A stretch of DNA of 64,000 nt. It comes from Haloferula sp. BvORR071 (GTDB lineage Bacteria; Verrucomicrobiota; Verrucomicrobiia; Verrucomicrobiales; Akkermansiaceae). Location of the stretch: NCBI RefSeq assembly GCF_000739615.1, contig NZ_BATP01000003.1:434001-498000 (forward strand), given 5' to 3'. Each line of letters starts with the position of its first letter. Positions within the stretch are counted from its first letter, which is position 1. The notes under the pieces are model-generated. The model worked only from the letters and a program-made list of their open reading frames with translations, was not told the DNA's origin and searched no databases. The translations under genes were made by a program, and so were the position numbers. Below, piece by piece: positions 16,823 through 25,366 of this stretch.

Positions 16823-18171
16823 ACGGGAACGACAGGGAGATCGTAGTCCGCAAGCGACTTGCTCTCGGCGAGCACGGCGGCGAGTTGCTTGGAGAAGCCC
16901 GGGTAGGAGGTGTTCACGCAGGCGGTGTTCTGCACCACGGTTTCACCTTCCGCGAAGAGCCCGGCGATTGCGAAGGCCATGGCGATGCGGTGGTCACCGT
17001 GGCTTTCCACTGTAGCGGCGTGCAGCGGGCTGCCGCCGGTGATAACCATGCCGTCCTCGAATTCCTCCACCTGCCCACCCATGGCACGCAGATTGTTGAC
17101 CACGGTGGTGATGCGGTCGGTCTCCTTCACACGGAGTTCCTTGGCATTGCGGATCACCGTCTGGCCCTCCGCAAGTGCGGCGGCAATGGCGATCACGGGA
17201 ATCTCATCGATGAGGTTCGGGATCTCGGCCTTGAGCAGTTCGGTGCCCTTCAGTGCACCGCCGAGAATCTCCACGTCGCCGATCGGCTCGCCGTCATCGG
17301 TCGAGAGCACCGTGCGGATGATCTTCGCGCCCATGCGCTCGATGACATCGAGCACTGCGGTGCGGGTCGGATTCAGGCCGACGTTCTTGATCACCAGGCG
17401 GGAACCCGGCAGAGCGGCGGCAGCCACCACCCAGAAGGCGGCGCTGGAAATGTCTCCGGGCACGCGGAAGTCACGAGCCTGCGGCACTTGTCCGCCATCA
17501 ATCGAAATCGCCTGGCCCTCGGTCCGGATCTTCACGCCGAAGGACTCGAGCATCCGCTCCGTGTGGTCCCGGGTATCCGCCGGTTGCACCGCGGTAGTCG
17601 TGCCATCGCAAAACATTCCGGCCAGCAAAACCGCGCTCTTCACCTGCGCGCTGGCGACGGGCAACTCGTAGCGGATGGGGGTCAGCTTGGTGCCGTGGAT
17701 CTTGAGCGGAGCGCAGCCCGGCTTGGCGCCGAGGCAATCGATCTTCGCGCCCATCTGGCCGAGCGGATCGGTGATACGGCCCATCGGGCGACCGGAAAGC
17801 GATTCATCGCCGAAGAGTTCGGTCTCGAAGGACTGCCCGGCAAAGAGGCCAGCCAGCAGGCGCATACCGGTGCCGGAGTTGCCGCAATCGATCGGTTTGG
17901 TCGGCGCGGAAAGCTCCATCTTGCGCCCATGGATCCGCATTGAGGTCGGACCGAAACCGGGCATTTCCTCCAGCACCTCCACCTGCACGCCGCAGGCCTG
18001 CATGGCCCCCAGGGTATTCAGGCAGTCCTCGCTGGGCAGGAAGTTGCGCACGGTGGAAACGCCGTCGGCCAAGCCCGCGATCATCGCCGCACGGTGCGAC
18101 ATGCTCTTGTCACCGGGCACCGGAAATTCGGCAGCCAGCGTGCGGATGGATCGGACTCGGAACTCGCTCAT
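16819..18171 (-). CDS. aroA: 3-phosphoshikimate 1-carboxyvinyltransferase (EPSP synthase)
   Basis: Encodes 450 residues; ATG at 18171 overlaps the tyrA stop and is preferred over the upstream extension. The enzyme joins phosphoenolpyruvate to shikimate-3-phosphate in aromatic amino-acid synthesis. Signatures: 'VPGDKSMSHRAAMIAGLADG' near residues 17-36, 'DCGNSGTGMRLLAGL' near 92, the 'ELRVKETDRI' motif near 345-355 and 'ESHGDHRIAMAFAIAG' near 389-404. In the 'GNSGTGMRL' motif the residue after GNSGT is Gly, as in many class II enzymes, which tend to tolerate glyphosate; this is inference only. Confidence 0.95.
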   Translation of the reverse strand: MSEFRVRSIRTLAAEFPVPGDKSMSHRAAMIAGLADGVSTVRNFLPSEDCLNTLGAMQACGVQVEVLEEMPGFGPTSMRIHGRKMELSAPTKPIDCGNSGTGMRLLAGLFAGQSFETELFGDESLSGRPMGRITDPLGQMGAKIDCLGAKPGCAPLKIHGTKLTPIRYELPVASAQVKSAVLLAGMFCDGTTTAVQPADTRDHTERMLESFGVKIRTEGQAISIDGGQVPQARDFRVPGDISSAAFWVVAAAALPGSRLVIKNVGLNPTRTAVLDVIERMGAKIIRTVLSTDDGEPIGDVEILGGALKGTELLKAEIPNLIDEIPVIAIAAALAEGQTVIRNAKELRVKETDRITTVVNNLRAMGGQVEEFEDGMVITGGSPLHAATVESHGDHRIAMAFAIAGLFAEGETVVQNTACVNTSYPGFSKQLAAVLAESKSLADYDLPVVPV

Positions 18172-19034
18172 GGGAAATCTTGGGAACCGCGCGAGCCGTC
18201 GCGGGCTTCTTTCGCGACAGCCAGCCAATGGCGCAGCGCTTCTTGGTCGCCGGACTCCAGCATGGCAAGCATTTCACTCATCTCCCGGAGTCCATCTTTT
18301 AGCACGGCGCGCAGGGCCTCGCGGTTCTCCATGGCGATCTCCGCCCACATGGCCGGATCTCCCCCGGCAACCCGGGTGGTATCGCGCAGGCCGCCGCCGC
18401 CGAAGCGGCCATCCGCCGGGTCTTGGAGCGCGACTTTCGCCGTCACCGCCGCCATCAGGTGCGGAAAATGGCTGATACGCGCGACCAGGCCGTCGTGATC
18501 ACCTGCGGTCATCCCGGTCACGCGACACCCCAGAAACTCCCAAAAAACCTGCAATCGCGAGAGCCAAGGGTCCCCCACCCCCTCCTCGTCGGTCAGAAGG
18601 CAGGCAGCCCCCTCGAACAAATCCGCCTCCGCGGCCTCCATCCCTGTCTGCTCAGAGCCGGCCATCGGATGGCTGCCGATGAAGCGCAGACCACTCCGCT
18701 CCAGCAGCGGCCGCAACAGTCGGTGCGGCGAGGCCTTCACGCTGCCGACATCCGTGATCAGGGCATCTGCCGAAAGTCCGGCCGCTTGGGCATTCAGCAG
18801 CACGCTGGCCATCGCCCCGACCGGGGTGGAAAGGACGACCAGATCAGCCCCCGCAAGGGCTTGGGAGAGATCACCGGTGGCCCCGTCAATCCCCCGATCC
18901 TGGGCCATGGCCACCGTCTCCGCCCGCCGCGCCCAAAGGGCTACAGGCAGCTCCGGACAACGCTGTCTCAGGGCCAGCGCCAGCGAACCGCCGAGCAGCC
19001 CGCCGCCGAGAATGGCCACCTTATGAAAATCCAT
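18168..19034 (-). CDS. tyrA: prephenate/arogenate dehydrogenase
   Basis: Encodes 288 residues from ATG at 19034. It oxidatively decarboxylates prephenate (or arogenate) toward tyrosine. The N-terminal Rossmann motif is 'KVAILGGGLLGGSLALALR'; 'DVGSVKASPHR' and 'FIGSHPMAGSEQTGMEAA' are typical TyrA motifs, the latter holding the catalytic His. 'ISHFPHLMAAVTA' follows in the helical dimerisation domain. There is no fused chorismate mutase. The stop overlaps the aroA start by four bases, so tyrA-aroA-cmk form one translationally coupled operon for aromatic amino-acid and nucleotide metabolism. Confidence 0.92.
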   Translation of the reverse strand: MDFHKVAILGGGLLGGSLALALRQRCPELPVALWARRAETVAMAQDRGIDGATGDLSQALAGADLVVLSTPVGAMASVLLNAQAAGLSADALITDVGSVKASPHRLLRPLLERSGLRFIGSHPMAGSEQTGMEAAEADLFEGAACLLTDEEGVGDPWLSRLQVFWEFLGCRVTGMTAGDHDGLVARISHFPHLMAAVTAKVALQDPADGRFGGGGLRDTTRVAGGDPAMWAEIAMENREALRAVLKDGLREMSEMLAMLESGDQEALRHWLAVAKEARDGSRGSQDFP

Positions 19035-19114
19035 CGGTTTTCCGGGAATGAAGGAGCCGGACCCTGGGGTGGGACCGGCTCCGCGAAATCAGATCTTGCG
19101 GAATCGCGGTGATC

Positions 19115-19564
19115 TCAAGGCACCCGGAAATACTTCTTCTCCGACTTCGGATAGGTCGGGTCCTGCACCAGCTTGCCACTCGGGATGTCCTGAACATCCA
19201 CGATCTTGTTGTTGTAGGGGCTGAAGACAAAGCCGGGGCGGCCGGGCACGGGCCTGGCGGTGTCGTAGGTCTTCTTCGGCTCCGGCTTCTTGGGCGGGGT
19301 CGCGTCGGGGTTGCCGTTGCCCACGTTATTCCCCACGTCGCCGCCACCAGGAGTCGCGCCTTCCTCCTGCTTCTCCTTGCTGGCCAGCTCCTCGGCGTCC
19401 TTCTTCCTTTTCTCCTTCAGCTCGGCAGCCTTCTGCTTCTGCTCCTCGGTCTGCTTGTTGGCAGCGGGATCAGCCGGAGCCGGCGGCGGGGGCTCCTTGT
19501 AAGGCGTACAGGACGCAGCCAGGAAAAACGCGGCGGAGGCCGGAAGGATCAAGCGAAGCTTCAT
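19115..19564 (-). CDS. proline/lysine-rich lipoprotein of unknown function
   Basis: Encodes 149 residues from ATG at 19564. The signal sequence ends in a lipobox (FLAASC, Cys at residue 19), so the mature protein should be lipid-anchored. Residues 24-105 are low complexity: proline-rich, then a K/E/Q-rich probable coiled coil (about 40-70), then a G/N-rich stretch. The ordered end ('GFVFSPYNNKIVDVQDIPSG', 'LVQDPTYPKSEKKYFRVP') looks like the small verrucomicrobial module that also occurs in other lipoproteins of this group. That comparison is from memory. Function unknown. Confidence 0.75.
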   Translation of the reverse strand: MKLRLILPASAAFFLAASCTPYKEPPPPAPADPAANKQTEEQKQKAAELKEKRKKDAEELASKEKQEEGATPGGGDVGNNVGNGNPDATPPKKPEPKKTYDTARPVPGRPGFVFSPYNNKIVDVQDIPSGKLVQDPTYPKSEKKYFRVP

Positions 19565-19703
19565 GGTGCTAGGGATAGGTCAGGAACGGTGCCATCAAGC
19601 CACAGTCGCAGACGCGGGGAGTTTGAATCAACGGCAATGTAACGTCAAGCCACGGACTTGCCCGGGCTTGCAAATCGGCGTCACAACTGACTGCCTCTGC
19701 GCG

Positions 19704-19919
19704 ATGAGTCACGACGACTGCCTGAGAACCCGCGGAACGATTCTGCGGACCCTCGAAAACGGCCTCCACGAGGTCGCCCTGCCGAATGGCAAGCCGGTGG
19801 TATGCCACCTCTCGAAGGAACTCGCCGCCAATCCGCCGGAATTGCCGGACCAGACGGTGGTCATGCTGGAGCTCAGCCCCTTCGACTTGGACCGGGGGCG
19901 GATTGCGAAGGTGCTCTGA
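19704..19919 (+). CDS. divergent translation initiation factor IF-1-like protein
   Basis: Encodes 71 residues from ATG at 19704, the same length as E. coli IF-1 (72). The S1/OB-fold pattern aligns end to end: 'RGTILRTLENGLHEVALPNG' corresponds to the first strands, 'VVCHLSKEL' to 'VTAHISGKM', and 'VMLELSPFDLDRGRI' to 'VTVELTPYDLSKGRI'. The segment between them, basic in canonical IF-1 (RKNYIR) where it contacts 16S helix 44, reads AANPPEL here and has no basic residue. It may be a second IF-1 with altered ribosome contact, or a regulatory S1-fold protein. The lipoprotein gene is divergent on its left. Confidence 0.75.
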   Translation: MSHDDCLRTRGTILRTLENGLHEVALPNGKPVVCHLSKELAANPPELPDQTVVMLELSPFDLDRGRIAKVL

Positions 19920-19991
19920 GTGGGCCGGAACCGCTGGAACTGCCGCCCTTTCCTACTTCTAAGTTTCCCAGCGATCGGGTGTCATGTAGAA

Positions 19992-20426
19992 ATGATCTCC
20001 CGATTCCTCCTGCTTATCGCCCTGGCGACCTCTTCTCAGCTCCCCCTCCGTGCCGAGGGTTTGGCGTCCATCACCCCGATCACGGTCGAAAATGCCGCGA
20101 AGCTGCCCTACCACTCCCTGAAGGTCGGTCTCAAGTCGCAGCGAGGGATGACGACGGTCTCGCTGCATATCCAAGCCGGGGCCGACACCCCTTACAGCGG
20201 CTGCTCTGTCACGATTCTCAGGGAAGGCGGCCCCGCCGATGCCATCGCGCGCTTCGATGTCGCCAGCGGCAGCCCGCTGCCCGTGAGTTTCGAAGTGGCG
20301 GATGAACTGGTTGGGCAATTGCAGATCCGCTATCACCTCCAAGCGAACGACGCCCAAGGCCACTACTTCACCATCGATGGCCCAACCCTGCGGAAGCTCG
20401 TAAAAGGGCAGACGGCAAAGCCCTGA
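19992..20426 (+). CDS. secreted protein of unknown function
   Basis: Encodes 144 residues from ATG at 19992, which opens a clear signal peptide (MISRFLLLIALATSSQLPLRA). The mature part alternates hydrophobic and polar residues in a way that suggests an all-beta domain ('KVGLKSQRGMTTVSLHIQAG', 'LVGQLQIRYHLQAND'). One cysteine is present (SGCSVT). No family is recognised. It starts 72 bases after the IF-1-like gene on the same strand. Likely periplasmic. Confidence 0.65.
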   Translation: MISRFLLLIALATSSQLPLRAEGLASITPITVENAAKLPYHSLKVGLKSQRGMTTVSLHIQAGADTPYSGCSVTILREGGPADAIARFDVASGSPLPVSFEVADELVGQLQIRYHLQANDAQGHYFTIDGPTLRKLVKGQTAKP

Positions 20427-20782
20427 GCGATTCCTGCAATCTGACTCAGCGCTTCATCAGGACCTCGTCGGCCCACTGGTCATCTGGAGTGGAAACCGCC
20501 ATCAGCGCCCCTCAACTAGCCCGCGCACCCCGGAAAAGAAAATGCCGCGACAAAAAATGAAGCGGCCCGATCGACTAGACTCCGGAAAAACCCAAAAACC
20601 GGAAAGACTCTTCAATCGGGCCGCCTACTATTGTCGCGACGCCGAAGGATTACCAGCGACCGACCGACCCGTCAACACTTTTCTGGAAATTTTCTTCGGG
20701 AATTTTCAGGGACCCAAAGGATCGGCCTGCCGCCACCTTTGCCCTTGGCCGATTCGGCGGTGCCTCCTAAGGAAAGCGCCGC
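20427..20782. other. 356-bp gap upstream of pyruvate carboxylase
   Basis: No credible gene is seen. It contains the nested inverted-repeat element at 20546-20638 and an AT-rich stretch near 20675-20712 (CTTTTCTGGAAATTTTC and a partial repeat of it). The AAGGA ribosome-binding site of the carboxylase is at the right end, about 20769-20773. Confidence 0.6.
20546..20638. repeat. nested inverted-repeat element (three stems) upstream of pyc
   Basis: Outer arms CGCGACAA (20546-20553) and TTGTCGCG (20631-20638) are exact complements. Inside them GCGGCCCGAT (20562-20571) pairs with ATCGGGCCGC (20615-20624). An inner TCCGG (20581-20585) pairs with CCGGA (20599-20603) around an A/C-rich loop. All three stems can form at once as a single long hairpin with internal loops of 8 and 6 bases. 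No T-run follows on either strand, so it is not a standard terminator. Confidence 0.7.
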
Positions 20783-23700
20783 ATGCCGCAACCCAAGACC
20801 GACAAGCTGCTCGCCGCAAACCGTGGTGAGATTGCCATCCGCATTTTCCGCGCCGCCAATGAACTCGGTCTCCGCACCGTTTCGATCTTCGCCGAGGAAG
20901 ACCGTTTCTCCCGTCACCGCTTCAAGGCGGACGAGGCCTACCAGCTCGATCACAACAAGGGTCCGGTGGGTGCTTATCTCGACGTGGACGGTATCGCAGC
21001 GCTGGCGAAGTCGAAGGGCGTGACCCTGGTGCACCCCGGCTACGGCTTCCTTTCCGAGAATGCGGCCTTTGCCCGCGCTTGCGCGCGCGAGGGCATGACC
21101 TTCGTGGGCCCTTCCCCCGAGCTGCTGGAGAGCATGGGCGACAAGACCGCCGCCCGCCATCTCGCGGCGAAGTTCAATGTCCCAACCCTGCCCGGCACCG
21201 AGGAACCGATCACCGATCCGAATGAGGCACTGAAGGCAGCCAAGGAGATCGGCTTCCCGCTCATCATCAAGGCCGCCTTCGGCGGCGGTGGCCGCGGCAT
21301 GCGCGTGGTCGAGAAGCCCGAGCAACTCGCCGGCCTGCTGGCGGAAGCCCAAGGCGAGGCGGAGAAGGCCTTCGGCAATCCTGCGGTTTTCCTCGAGCGT
21401 TACGTCTCCCGCGCCAAGCATATCGAGGTGCAGATCCTCGGTGACCAGCATGGCAATGTGGTGCACCTGCACGAGCGCGATTGCTCGGTGCAGCGGCGCT
21501 ACCAGAAGGTCGTGGAGATCGCGCCTTCCGTGGAGCTCGATCCGGTGGTCCGCAAGGAACTCTGCGAAGCCGCAGTGACCCTCGCCAAGGGCATCGGCTA
21601 CAATAACGCGGGAACGGTTGAGTTCCTCTACGACATGGTCCGCGGCGACTGGTTCTTCATCGAGATGAACCCGCGCATCCAAGTGGAGCACACGGTCACG
21701 GAGTGCGTCACGGGCATCGACTTGGTACGCTCTCAGATCTTGGTGGCGAAGGGCTACTCGCTCTTCAGCGATGAGATCGCGATCCCGCCACAAGACGAGA
21801 TTCCCTGCAACGGTTACGCGATCCAGTGCCGCATCACGACAGAAGATCCCGAGAAGGGCTTCGCGCCGGATTACGGCCGCATCTTGAACTACCGCTCGGC
21901 CGCAGGTTTCGGCATCCGCCTCGATGCGGGTTCCGGTGATGCGGGTTCGGTGATCACGCCCTTCTACGACTCGATGCTGGTGAAGCTCACGGCGATGGGC
22001 CGCGACTTCGAGACTGCTTGCCAGCGGATGGACCGCGCCCTGCGCGAGTTCCGGATCCGCGGGGTGAAGACCAACATTCCGTTCCTGGAAAACGTCATCC
22101 AGGACGAAACCTTCCGCTCCGGCCAGGCCCACACCAAGCTGATCGACACCAAGCCCGAGCTGCTCAAGTTCAAGGCCAAGCGCGACCGCGCGACCAAGCT
22201 GCTGTCCTACCTCTCGGACATCACGGTGAATGGCAACACCACCGCCAAGGGCTGGAAGCCGGAGAAGCCGATCCTCAACCCGCGCGTGCCGCATCTTGCC
22301 GCGAAGAGCTTCGAGGGCAGCCGCGAGATCCTGCTAGAGAAAGGACCCGAGGCCTTCTCGAAGTGGATCATCGATGAGAAGCGCCTGCTGATCACTGACA
22401 CCTCGATGCGCGATGCGCACCAGTCGCTGATCGCCACCCGCATGCGCACCGTGGACATGCTGCGGATCGCGGATGCCTACGCGTCGGCCCTGCCGGACCT
22501 CTTCTCGCTGGAGATGTGGGGCGGTGCCACCTTCGATACAGCGATGCGCTTCCTGAAGGAAGATCCCTGGGACCGCCTGCGCCGCCTGCGCGAGAAAATC
22601 CCGGGCGTGCTCTTCCAGATGCTTTTCCGCGGCTCGAATGCGGTGGGCTACTCGAACTACCCGGACAACGTCGTCGCCGGCTTCGTGAAGCACTCGGCGG
22701 ACGCGGGTATGGACATCTTCCGCATCTTCGACTCGCTGAACTACCTGCCGAACATGGAAGTCGCCATGAAGGCGGTCCGCGACCACGGCAAGGCACTCTG
22801 CGAAGCCGCGATTTGCTACACCGGCGACATCCTCGACTCGAAGCGCGACAAGTTCTCGCTGAAATACTACGTCGCGAAGGCCAAGGAGCTGGAGAAGATG
22901 GGTGCCCACATCCTCGCGATCAAGGACATGGCCGGCCTCTGCAAACCGCAGGCCGCCTACAACCTCGTCGATGCGCTCAAGCAGGAAATTTCCATCCCAA
23001 TCCACTTCCACACCCACGACACCTCCGGCCTGAACGCCGCCTCGGTGATCGCCGCGACTCGCGCAGGTGTGGATATCGTCGATCTTGCGGTTGCCTCGCT
23101 GTCCGGTTCAACCTCGCAGCCGAACCTCAACTCGATCTGCGCCGCACTGGCCAACTCCGACCGCGATCCCGGCCTGAATGCCGATGCGCTCAACGAGATC
23201 TCCGACTACTGGGAAGAGGTCCTCGCGCAATACAAGCCCTTCGACTCCGCGCCGCGCGCCGGCACTGCAGAGGTCTATGAGCACGAGATGCCCGGCGGCC
23301 AATACACCAACCTGCGCGAGCAGGCGAATGCGATGGGCCTGGGCCACCGCTGGCGCGAGATCGCCCGCACCTATGCGGATGTGAACCAGCTCTTCGGCGA
23401 TATCGTGAAGGTCACCCCATCCTCGAAGGTGGTCGGTGATATGGCGATGTTCCTCATCACCCGTGGCATCAAGGCGGCGGACGTGCCGAAGCTCAAGCCC
23501 GGCTCGATCGACTGGCCGGAAAGCGTGATCGACATGCTCGCCGGAGGCCTGGGCCAACCGGACGGCGGCTGGCCGGAAGATGTGCAGAAGGTCGTGCTCG
23601 GCAACAAGCCCGCCACCACCCAGCGCCCCGGCGACCTCGCGGACCCCGTCGATCTCGATGCGACCCGCACCGAGATCGCCAAGAAGATCGGCCGCAACGT

Positions 23701-24238
23701 CGACGACGACGATCTCTACTCGCACCTGATGTATCCAGGCGTCTTCGCGGACTTCATGGAGTTCCGCCGCAAGTACGATGACCTTAGTGGCCTCGCCACC
23801 CCAGCCTTCTTCTACGGCATGCACGTCGGCGAGGAAGTCGAGATGGAGATCGACCCCGGCAAGACCCTCTTCGTGAAGCTGGTCTCGATCGGCGATGCCG
23901 ATGTGGATGGCAAGCGCACGCTCTTCTACGAGCTCAACGGCATGCCGCGCGAAAGCGTGATCGTCGACAAGTCCCGCATCAGCAAGGACTCGAAGGCAGC
24001 CCGCGTGAAAGGCAGCCCCGACGACAGCACCCAGGCTTGCGCCCCGATGCCCGGCATGGTGACCGAGGTCGCCGTCTCCCCCGGCCAGGAGGTCAAGGAG
24101 GGCGACAAGCTGATCATCCTCGAAGCGATGAAGATGCTCACCACCGTCAGTGCCTCGCAGGATGGCGTGGTGAAGGAGGTCCTTGTGGCGAAGGGCGAGC
24201 AGGTGGATAGTGATGACCTGCTGGTGAAGCTGGAATAA
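20783..24238 (+). CDS. pyc: pyruvate carboxylase
   Basis: Encodes 1151 residues from ATG at 20783, with AAGGA about ten bases upstream. Single-chain, biotin-dependent carboxylase making oxaloacetate from pyruvate and bicarbonate. Domains in order: biotin carboxylase (about 5-450; 'LLAANRGEIAIRIFRAANEL', 'KAAFGGGGRGMR', 'FIEMNPRIQVEHTVTE'); carboxyltransferase TIM barrel (about 530-800; 'ITDTSMRDAHQSL'); the tetramerisation/PC-OADA region; and a C-terminal biotinyl domain with 'LEAMKM', biotinylated Lys near residue 1117. Length matches typical Pyc (about 1150). The neighbouring nested repeat may influence its expression. It stands as the anaplerotic counterpart to icd in this window. Confidence 0.96.
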   Translation: MPQPKTDKLLAANRGEIAIRIFRAANELGLRTVSIFAEEDRFSRHRFKADEAYQLDHNKGPVGAYLDVDGIAALAKSKGVTLVHPGYGFLSENAAFARACAREGMTFVGPSPELLESMGDKTAARHLAAKFNVPTLPGTEEPITDPNEALKAAKEIGFPLIIKAAFGGGGRGMRVVEKPEQLAGLLAEAQGEAEKAFGNPAVFLERYVSRAKHIEVQILGDQHGNVVHLHERDCSVQRRYQKVVEIAPSVELDPVVRKELCEAAVTLAKGIGYNNAGTVEFLYDMVRGDWFFIEMNPRIQVEHTVTECVTGIDLVRSQILVAKGYSLFSDEIAIPPQDEIPCNGYAIQCRITTEDPEKGFAPDYGRILNYRSAAGFGIRLDAGSGDAGSVITPFYDSMLVKLTAMGRDFETACQRMDRALREFRIRGVKTNIPFLENVIQDETFRSGQAHTKLIDTKPELLKFKAKRDRATKLLSYLSDITVNGNTTAKGWKPEKPILNPRVPHLAAKSFEGSREILLEKGPEAFSKWIIDEKRLLITDTSMRDAHQSLIATRMRTVDMLRIADAYASALPDLFSLEMWGGATFDTAMRFLKEDPWDRLRRLREKIPGVLFQMLFRGSNAVGYSNYPDNVVAGFVKHSADAGMDIFRIFDSLNYLPNMEVAMKAVRDHGKALCEAAICYTGDILDSKRDKFSLKYYVAKAKELEKMGAHILAIKDMAGLCKPQAAYNLVDALKQEISIPIHFHTHDTSGLNAASVIAATRAGVDIVDLAVASLSGSTSQPNLNSICAALANSDRDPGLNADALNEISDYWEEVLAQYKPFDSAPRAGTAEVYEHEMPGGQYTNLREQANAMGLGHRWREIARTYADVNQLFGDIVKVTPSSKVVGDMAMFLITRGIKAADVPKLKPGSIDWPESVIDMLAGGLGQPDGGWPEDVQKVVLGNKPATTQRPGDLADPVDLDATRTEIAKKIGRNVDDDDLYSHLMYPGVFADFMEFRRKYDDLSGLATPAFFYGMHVGEEVEMEIDPGKTLFVKLVSIGDADVDGKRTLFYELNGMPRESVIVDKSRISKDSKAARVKGSPDDSTQACAPMPGMVTEVAVSPGQEVKEGDKLIILEAMKMLTTVSASQDGVVKEVLVAKGEQVDSDDLLVKLE

Positions 24239-24255
24239 CGCTCCCCTCTCCCACG

Positions 24256-24759
24256 ATGGATAAACCCTGGCTTGAGCAATACGGCGGCCAAACGGCCCGG
24301 GAGTTGGTTGCGATGCAGGACCGCTATCGCATCGATTCCCTCTTGAGCGCGCTGGATGATGGAATCCAGCGCGCGCTGGTGCGCAGGAACCCTGCGCATC
24401 TAACCGAGCCCGAGCTTACAGTGGTGGCGGTGGAGGCCTTGGCGCGGGAAGTTAACAATGGAGGCTACGAGCAGTTCTTCCAAAACTCCTCTTCGATCTT
24501 CATCCACGCCATCGTTCCCTCACTGAAGCGGATCGGCTGCCCGGAACACGCGAAGATCGCCGCGGATGCCATCGGCCATGCGGGGATCACGGAAGACATG
24601 GATCCGGAATACATTCCGGATCATGTTGAAGACTTGGACGAGGAAGTCATCGATCTGCTCGACGGCTGCGACGAGCGCTACTACGACTGCGAGGAGGACA
24701 TCGAGGGACTCTTGTTCGCCTACGTCGAGAAGCATCAGGCGGAGATCCGGGTGCCGTGA
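24256..24759 (+). CDS. DMP19/DUF4375 family protein
   Basis: Encodes 167 residues from ATG at 24256, 17 bases after the pyc stop. The motif 'EVNNGGYEQFFQNSSS' (about 71-86) is the hallmark of the DMP19 (DUF4375) domain. The C-terminus is strikingly acidic (EDLDEEVIDLLDGCDERYYD, then CEEDIEG). Eukaryotic-parasite and bacterial members have been suggested to mimic DNA, but the function of bacterial DUF4375 proteins is not settled. No signal peptide, so cytosolic. Confidence 0.82.
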   Translation: MDKPWLEQYGGQTARELVAMQDRYRIDSLLSALDDGIQRALVRRNPAHLTEPELTVVAVEALAREVNNGGYEQFFQNSSSIFIHAIVPSLKRIGCPEHAKIAADAIGHAGITEDMDPEYIPDHVEDLDEEVIDLLDGCDERYYDCEEDIEGLLFAYVEKHQAEIRVP

Positions 24760-24788
24760 CCGCGGCGGAATCTGAAAGAATCTCCTCA

Positions 24789-25319
24789 ATGAACAGGCTA
24801 TCTACTCTCGCCGCCTGCATCGCCACCCTCGTCTTCGGCAGCTTGCGTTGCGATGCTACCGTTGTCTTCGCGTCGCCGGAGCGGCTCACTTGGACTTTTA
24901 CTTTAGATCGCACTACCTCCGGGACGGGCGCCGGGGATCAATATGCCGTGACTCTCGGAGAGGATGAGTTGGATCTCGGGGAGCGCCTGTCGCTCACCAT
25001 CACTGCCACCGGTCAATCTGTCCCTGTCAAACGGACCACATTCAACGGAACCGCTTCGGGATTGGGCGCCCTTCTCGGCATATCCCCACTATGGGACAAT
25101 GCCTTTCCCCAGCTTTCCGGTACCGTCGAGTTCGTCATCCTCGCCGGGTCCGTGGATTTGGAGCGAATGGTCCTCATCGTGGACACGCCCACCGACCGCT
25201 ACGTAGCCATTCTCTCCGGAACCTATCACTTGGTCCCGGAGCCATCTACATCCATTCTTGTTGGAGCAACGGGTTGCCTTCTCCTCTTCCGGAGAAGAAG
25301 GCAAATTCGGTTGGCATAG
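24789..25319 (+). CDS. PEP-CTERM sorting-domain protein
   Basis: Encodes 176 residues from ATG at 24789. A signal peptide (MNRLSTLAACIATLVFGSLR) leads into a beta-rich domain of unknown function. The end is a PEP-CTERM signal: 'VPEPSTSILVGATGCLLLF' followed by RRRR, i.e. the PEP motif, a hydrophobic helix and a basic tail. Exosortase/PEP-CTERM systems process such proteins at the envelope, often together with exopolysaccharide production. The exosortase is not in this window. Confidence 0.8.
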   Translation: MNRLSTLAACIATLVFGSLRCDATVVFASPERLTWTFTLDRTTSGTGAGDQYAVTLGEDELDLGERLSLTITATGQSVPVKRTTFNGTASGLGALLGISPLWDNAFPQLSGTVEFVILAGSVDLERMVLIVDTPTDRYVAILSGTYHLVPEPSTSILVGATGCLLLFRRRRQIRLA

Positions 25320-25366
25320 GGCAGGAAATGCCTGATTGCGGAGCCAATCATCAAGACCACTTCGCC

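Noticed and set aside
20672-22294. 540-codon minus-strand frame opposite pyc
   Set aside because: Antisense shadow of the biotin-carboxylase part of Pyc; composition is His/Arg/Glu-rich nonsense.
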